Below, in pieces: positions 58,603 to 64,000 of a DNA stretch of 64,000 bases. The stretch comes from Toxoplasma gondii ME49 (lineage: Eukaryota; Apicomplexa; Conoidasida; Eucoccidiorida; Sarcocystidae), in assembly GCF_000006565.2 (NCBI RefSeq), contig NC_031479.1, positions 1,860,001 through 1,924,000 on the forward strand. The letters run 5' to 3'. The stretch's first letter is position 1. Each line of letters opens with the position of its first letter. The notes beneath the pieces are model-generated. The model saw only the letters and a list, made by a program, of their open reading frames with translations, was not told the DNA's origin and made no database searches. Position numbers and translations under genes: made by a program.

Positions 58603-58790
58603 GAAAATTATTCGAAAATCCAAGTACAATACTTTTCGCCGTAATAATTCACTTAATGAATTCCATTTATTTAAGATTCGTTCAAACCACTCAGAATTAA
58701 AGTGAAAAAAACAACTGGAAGGTTCATATGTTAAAGCCTTTACAAGAACTCGTAACAGCCTGCACTCAATTTTCAGCAAAATAGCTTGTC
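58603..58790. other. AT-rich island, possible nuclear insertion of organellar DNA
   Basis: About 190 bases with composition strongly unlike the flanks: AT-rich, with runs such as AATAATTCACTTAATG, and abrupt returns to GC-rich sequence at both ends. It is not a simple repeat. Fragments of mitochondrial DNA are known to be abundant in Toxoplasma and Neospora nuclear genomes, so a NUMT is the leading guess. I could not match it to cob, cox1, cox3 or an rRNA fragment by eye. Confidence 0.4.
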
Positions 58791-60250
58791 TGGGACAGAA
58801 CAGAAAGACGTTTCGGCGGAACGCGTTCTTTGTTTTGCGGCTGTTTCCTCTCCTCCAGGGTCGTACCTCTTGTGCCGTGATGTAGACGCATGTTCGTGTC
58901 TGTTCTGCGGCGAGGTTGCGCAGTTCCATCCCTGTTTTGATGTGCCGGTATCAATGTCGTCGCTGTGTGTAAATCCATACCCTGCTGTGCGTACACCCGA
59001 TGTGGGGTTCTCTCCTCGCGGTGGCAGAACGTGCAGCAGGTCGCAGTCTTCTGCTCATGCTAAAGCTTCCTATCGCGTTTCACGGCCGCAAGTCTCTTGC
59101 TGTCACCTGGTGTGTGTCTGCGCGGGCGCTTTGCGTGGGTACTTGTCTCGACTTTCGCATCTGGAATATACGCTGGTACAAAGACGTCACCGCGTCCGTC
59201 GTACAAAGCAGGTATTGAGGACATAGAGATCGTCACGAGGTCATGGACTCCGCTTTTACCTAACGCTAAGAAGTACTGTCTCTTCTATGCAAATGATTGG
59301 GGCTTCACGGTGTTCAGAAAGTTTCTCTTTTCTGCTCGATCTTGCCCTGTGCTCGCAGGTTGTGCAGCCCGTGGACCGCGCCCCATCCGCGTCTCCTTCG
59401 TTTTGCCGCCCAGACTCTGATGCTTCATTTTCCCTGTCCATCTGCTTTTCTTCGGCCTCTCCCTTCTGTCTCTTCTAACGCGCCTCTCGGCACCCGGCGG
59501 CACTCTGGCGAGCTTGTCTCGGCACTCACGGCAGAGAGGAGGGGAGTGTCTCAACACCTTGAGGGCGGCAGAGAGCAGAGAAAAGAGAGACGAGAGGGCG
59601 AGGGGAGAGAGACGCCTCTCTGTGTCTTGGCGAGGGCCCCCGTTCTTCCTCACGTCTTCTGTGCAATTAACGCTTGGTTCTTGGTGAGGACGCTGGAGCA
59701 GTGGACAGGGAGACAGACGTTCATAGTGGGGGGTAACTCAAGTCGAGGAATCAGAGACGTTATAGTAGCTCGGATACTGAATAAGCCTCCCGTTACGCGG
59801 CATATCCTGCGCCAGTACCGCACGGGGACTGCTCTAGGCTGGTGAAAGCGGTGGATTTCAACATCTCCCACGGCTGACGGGAGCTCAGACATAGAGGGGG
59901 AGAAATAGAACGAGCGAAAGAAAGGGAGGTGCCAAACGTCAAATAGAAGAGCAGCAAAGATATGCTTCAATGCAGACAGGGAAGGAATGCCAGGCGTTGT
60001 AATTTCGAACTGCTCTCGTGTACGCGTCGCAGCGGGGTCTGCATGTGTGTGCCCAGCTGCTCTCAGCGGTCTCTTGTTTTCCACCTGTGCCTGAAGTCCT
60101 GACCGCCAGCGTTTTTCCTGTTCTCGGTGGCAAACACTTGGCTGTTGAAACAGGCTTTTCTGGTCCGCATCCGCTGTTGTGGGTGTCTTTTCTCCGCGTC
60201 TGCCGTTCTGAATCTTCTCATCTCTCTTGTGCCTCGTCATTCGCATGCAG

Positions 60251-60745
60251 ACGAGCCCGGTTTGTTCTCCCGTCGTCGCTCAGCTGGTGCAGCAGCTGCT
60301 GTCTGCGAGAAAGCCTTTGTGCCGAAGAACCCGCGCCAAGTCGTCAAACTCGAGCGGCGGAGAAAGTGAATTGCTGCAAACGTCTCTCGGCAAGGCGACT
60401 CTGTTGTTCAGTTTCGGTTACCGACTCTGTCTGCCTGGGTACTCACCCTTCTCTCCTGATATTCTGCTGGTGCTGCCAGAGCTTTCGGAGACTCAGGCAG
60501 GGCCGAGCGACCGATCTACGCTGCTGCCGTGGCAAGATGAGGACCCAGCTGACTGCGGATATGACCCGATGCACTGGCCAGGTAAGGACTCGGGTGTACG
60601 GACACTTGAAGACCAATTCTCTGGGGAAGCCATTCACGAGTCGTGTGGTCTTGTGGAAATCTGGGGGAAGGCTCTGGGGTTGTCGAGAGATGTCCGCCGA
60701 CGAGTCGAGCGCGAACTGCAAGGGATAATTGCGGCTACGCGCTGA
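60251..60745 (+). CDS. Probable 3' exon(s) of the BTB gene or of a separate small gene
   Basis: The frame starts after a good acceptor (tcgcatgcAG, phase 0) and reads TSPVCSPVVAQLVQQLLS, then Ser/Arg-rich sequence, then a hydrophobic, folded-looking stretch (LFSFGYRLCLPGYSPFSP). It stops at 60743-60745. A strong donor (CAG|GTAAGG) around 60580 is an alternative end, but no onward exon is obvious. Linking exons between 58509 and 60251 are not resolved: an acceptor at 59357-59358 opens two alternative frames, neither convincing. Function unknown. Confidence 0.4.
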   Translation, partial: TSPVCSPVVAQLVQQLLSARKPLCRRTRAKSSNSSGGESELLQTSLGKATLLFSFGYRLCLPGYSPFSPDILLVLPELSETQAGPSDRSTLLPWQDEDPADCGYDPMHWPGKDSGVRTLEDQFSGEAIHESCGLVEIWGKALGLSRDVRRRVERELQGIIAATR

Positions 60746-63700
60746 AGTAGCTGTGTCGGTGTCTGTCGTGGTGACCTGAAACTGGTGGATAGGCGGGTCG
60801 TCACATGGTGCTGGGTGTCTGCTTTGATTTGTACAACTACTCTCATGTGTTTTGGTGGAACGAGAAGATGACGCGGCACCAGCTGCGGTGCATAGTGACA
60901 ATCGGAGATGCATTCCTCGATCCCTACGGCGTGTGAGAACGGGTGCCGAGATCGGCCACGGCATACTGTGGGCCATGTGGACTTTCGCAATTGCGATAGG
61001 GACGAGGATCTCTCACTGAATTTCCTAACAGTAGCAGTGGTGTGTGCGGGGTAAAATAGCGGTGTTTGTTCCTGTCGGGGCCACCGACAGTTTTTGACAA
61101 CGCGCAGCAGTTTAAAAACGCGACGTCAGACTTGAGTGCTATAATCCTGGATGAGGGAAATGCACCGATTTACACACACCAGTTTTTTCGGCACTGGGAG
61201 TTGCTGCACCTCAGCCAGAGCCTTCCGACGGAGCAGAACCACCGCGATACAGGTCCTTGGGTGGCAGCCCTGTACACGACAGACTTAACTCCACGAGCAG
61301 AAAAGCAATGAACTCATTTTCAAATGCTTCGTGTCTCCGTAGCACATTTCCTGGCGTTTGAGGCACTTTGACTCCATTCTCAGTAGCACTTTTTTGGGAG
61401 ACCGCCATAGTTATAAATCTGGAGACTCCACGGTGGATGGACTGAGCCCGGTATCTCGAGAGCCAGACACGTGAGATCGCACAGCTTTGCCGTTCCCTTT
61501 GTCACGAAGCGCCCGAGTTCTCGGGAAAGCTACATTTCCTCAAAAGACGATCGAAGCTAAAGGAGAAGAAGACAACCGGCAGCTGCCCTGAGAGTTTGGG
61601 GCTCGCATGTTTCAGCAGCTCAACTGTAAGCAAAGAGGTGTGACGAGGTTTAGCTGACATATTCGTCGTCACGTTCTGTGTCCCTTGATCAGCCGAGGGA
61701 GCCAGGAAAGCAGGGGCGGGGAAATATTTTATGGTAGCAGAAACAACTAAGCAGACGTTCTGACGAGTACACTAAACAGGCAAGGTGCTTCGGCGAAGCC
61801 AGTCGGCCATCATTTTGTAGACTGGAAAGATTTCAATTCGGGGACACTCTTCGCTGAGAGGTTCCGGTCGAGTGACGAGGTCGAAAAGCCTGGGTTCTCC
61901 AGTCACGCAGGCATACGCAACACCCGGCCGGTGTCCGTTAATTATTCATTTGCCCCTGTCTGCATTCAGAAGAATCTCTTGCTTCCTACTAGTAATCGAT
62001 TTCACTAGGCGGTGAAGCTTCACTGCCCCTGTCACTGTGGTCGAAATGGGAGGTTCGCCCGCCACCAATCAGGCTGCATCCTGCGTGTGACTCTCTGCAT
62101 CGGCCATTCGTTGGGGCAGCCTCATGGGCAGGCATTCACCAGAAAAGGTTGCGTGTAACTACTTTGGTTCCGCTTGAAGCAGTTTCAAAAATCTGTTCGC
62201 ACCTTGTAGGGAGTGACGTTTCGGCAGAGTCCTCAGGTTTACTGTACCGCGCAGCTGGAAGTCGAAGAGCCTCTGAGTCCAGGAAAACATGCGACAAAAA
62301 GTCGTGTTCAGTACAGAATGGGTCTCTTGTTTAGTTACGTCTGATGTCCTCTTCGGCGTATTCAGCAGTGATTCGATTAACCCTCCATCAATGGCAACGG
62401 AGAGATCCCTGCGGAAAGCCTGATGAAAGAAGCGATGTTGCTCCGGTAGGCGAGCGCACCCGTGTAGGGGCGGCACTTAAATACCCTACAGTAGTTGTTG
62501 CCGGTTGCCTTCCTTAAGAGCAGTGCAGGATCAATTTTGCAGCTGTGCGGGTTCCATCTGCGATCTCCGCTGAGGCTGCGAAGAGTGGCTCTTGTAACCA
62601 GTCGAACCAGTGGCAGACCGTTTCCATTTCGCCTGAATGCGCTCTCATACCTTTCAAAGAATCTCGTTGAATTGGCACCCGGTAGTGCCTCAATGCGTAG
62701 TGCCACGCATTCCTTGTCTTCACGCGAACTCGCAAGGCATTCACTTTCTGGAATCAGCGAGTCTCAAGGCAAACGGTTAATCGAGATATGTCGGAGACAG
62801 AGGAAGCTGACTCAACGCGAAGCACTACCTATAATAATCAAGATCATAGTATAAACCCAAATAATAACAGATCCACGGACTACATTTCGCGTCATGAATT
62901 GTTGACGAATTAACAACCGGGTGTTCAAAGGTAGAATCTTAGATAGTACTTCCAGATTTCACTCTCACATGTGGAAATCGGTACTCGGATATGCATGCAC
63001 AGTCATTAAACCATCATGCGACTACACGAAAAGAGCGACTGAGAGAGAAAAATTTGTTCGGCGCAAATCACTACTGGACGTCTCTGTGACCATGTCGTTT
63101 CTGTTCGTCTCGCTCCCCCCCCCCTACTGCATCTTTTTATCTCCACGTCGGAAAAAAAGTAGAAAGATCGTGCTGGCGGCGCTGCGTACCGGCTCGAACA
63201 CACCTCTGGCATTCAACATCTCAGTTTCATTCTCCATCCCTCTGAACACTGCCACCCGCAGTTCGTCGATTCGCCTACGGGAAGAAGGACACACGTGATC
63301 GAACTGACACATGTAGTGAAAACTCTTCCCATGAGTCGGCGTTGCTGCAGCCTACAGAGAACGACCTCTGTGTATTTAAGGTCTCGTTTTGCCGTCTCAA
63401 CTTCGTCGGTAGTAGGAGGACGTTGCTCCGTTACAGAGCCGAAGAAATACCTTTTCTTGAACTTCTCGTAGAAGGTCTTAATCGGTGGCTTCAGATTGGC
63501 CTGTTAATCCCCTCAACCACAGGGCGGCGTCACAAAAGCGATGAATTCGTGGATATGGTTGACGCTCTCGGCAAGGCGAGTTCCAAATGAGTTGTGGTTC
63601 CTTATTTGCTTGGGGAAGCGCACAGATGGTCAGTTGCCTAGGCCGCTATTTCAGGAGAAATCACTTGAACTAGAATGCCACAGGTGGCTACCGTCGCCTG

Positions 63701-64000
63701 CGTGCACTGTGTGCTCAGATGCGACAACGGCACGAACGGTTACAGCCTGTTGTGTCTCAACATGTTGAATCCGCTGTTTCTCACTGAAAAACAAGGATTT
63801 TGTTATATGATTTGGAGGCTAGAACGAGTGTGTTGACTCGAACACATGTTAAATAGCCCAATTAGCACTACTAACGGACTCGGTACGTTTCCACTTTAAC
63901 AACTCTAAAAGAGAACGCGCATCTTCTCGTCAGGGCTTCGTTTTATCCGGGGCAACACGCGTCTCTGTGTACCTACAATGTATGACCGGAGTTGCGCTTC
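60746..64000. other. Intergenic or non-coding right edge, no gene recognised
   Basis: Only short open frames occur, with no domain motif or splice-consistent chain. The longest are 119 codons at 62495-62854 plus and 125 codons at 62921-63298 plus. A small AT-rich patch lies at about 62826-62920. The beginning of another gene beyond the window cannot be excluded. Confidence 0.5.

Noticed and set aside
63342..63590. 82-codon frame considered as a retrotransposon remnant
   Set aside because: It shows no reverse transcriptase or integrase signature residues on either strand that I could identify.

Overview
The window looks like nuclear DNA of a coccidian apicomplexan of the Toxoplasma/Hammondia/Neospora type. 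I infer this from several things together: moderately GC-rich DNA, intron-rich genes with GTAAG/GTGAG donors and long pyrimidine-rich acceptor tracts, very large proteins full of acidic, Ser and Pro low-complexity sequence, and (TA)n microsatellites confined to introns. I assembled the gene models by hand from splice consensus and codon phase. No transcript or homology search was available, so exon edges are predictions.

Layout. (1) 1-9362, plus strand: the 3' portion of a gene of unknown function, nine exons, open at the window's left edge. (2) 9363-11821: intergenic. (3) 11822-18066, plus: a four-exon TauE/SafE-family membrane transporter with a long N-terminal extension and a roughly 500-residue acidic insertion between its halves. 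(4) 18067-21758: intergenic, with a perfect 12-bp hairpin. (5) 21759-32063, plus: an intron-poor giant protein of about 3,430 residues with two N-terminal membrane segments, Glu-rich repeats, a Lys-rich block and a Pro/Ser-rich C-terminus. (6) 32461-40195, plus: nine small-to-large exons encoding an N-terminal coiled coil and a long disordered tail. Its first exon joins in phase to a strong donor at the end of gene 5, so 5 and 6 may be one gene of 4,607 codons. (7) 40196-43327: the convergent 3' flanks. (8) 43328-48342, minus: a complete nine-exon type I DnaJ/Hsp40 (426 aa) with HPD, all four CxxCxGxG zinc motifs and a C-terminal CaaX box. (9) about 48343-51857: the divergent promoter/5' region, containing two stretches that look like unassigned exons. 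(10) 51858-about 60745, plus: a large protein with beta-propeller-like (NHL-type) blades, acidic low complexity and a C-terminal BTB/POZ domain whose coding sequence is split by an intron. (11) 60746-64000: no gene recognised.

The genes show no operon-like or pathway relationship; they are neighbours on a eukaryotic chromosome. The clearest functional calls are the DnaJ chaperone and the TauE/SafE transporter, then the BTB domain. The most interesting points are the possible 4,607-residue fusion, a short AT-rich organelle-like island near 58.7 kb, a candidate GC-AG intron, a nested pentapeptide repeat, and a dispersed GGTGTA-NN-TACACC palindrome.
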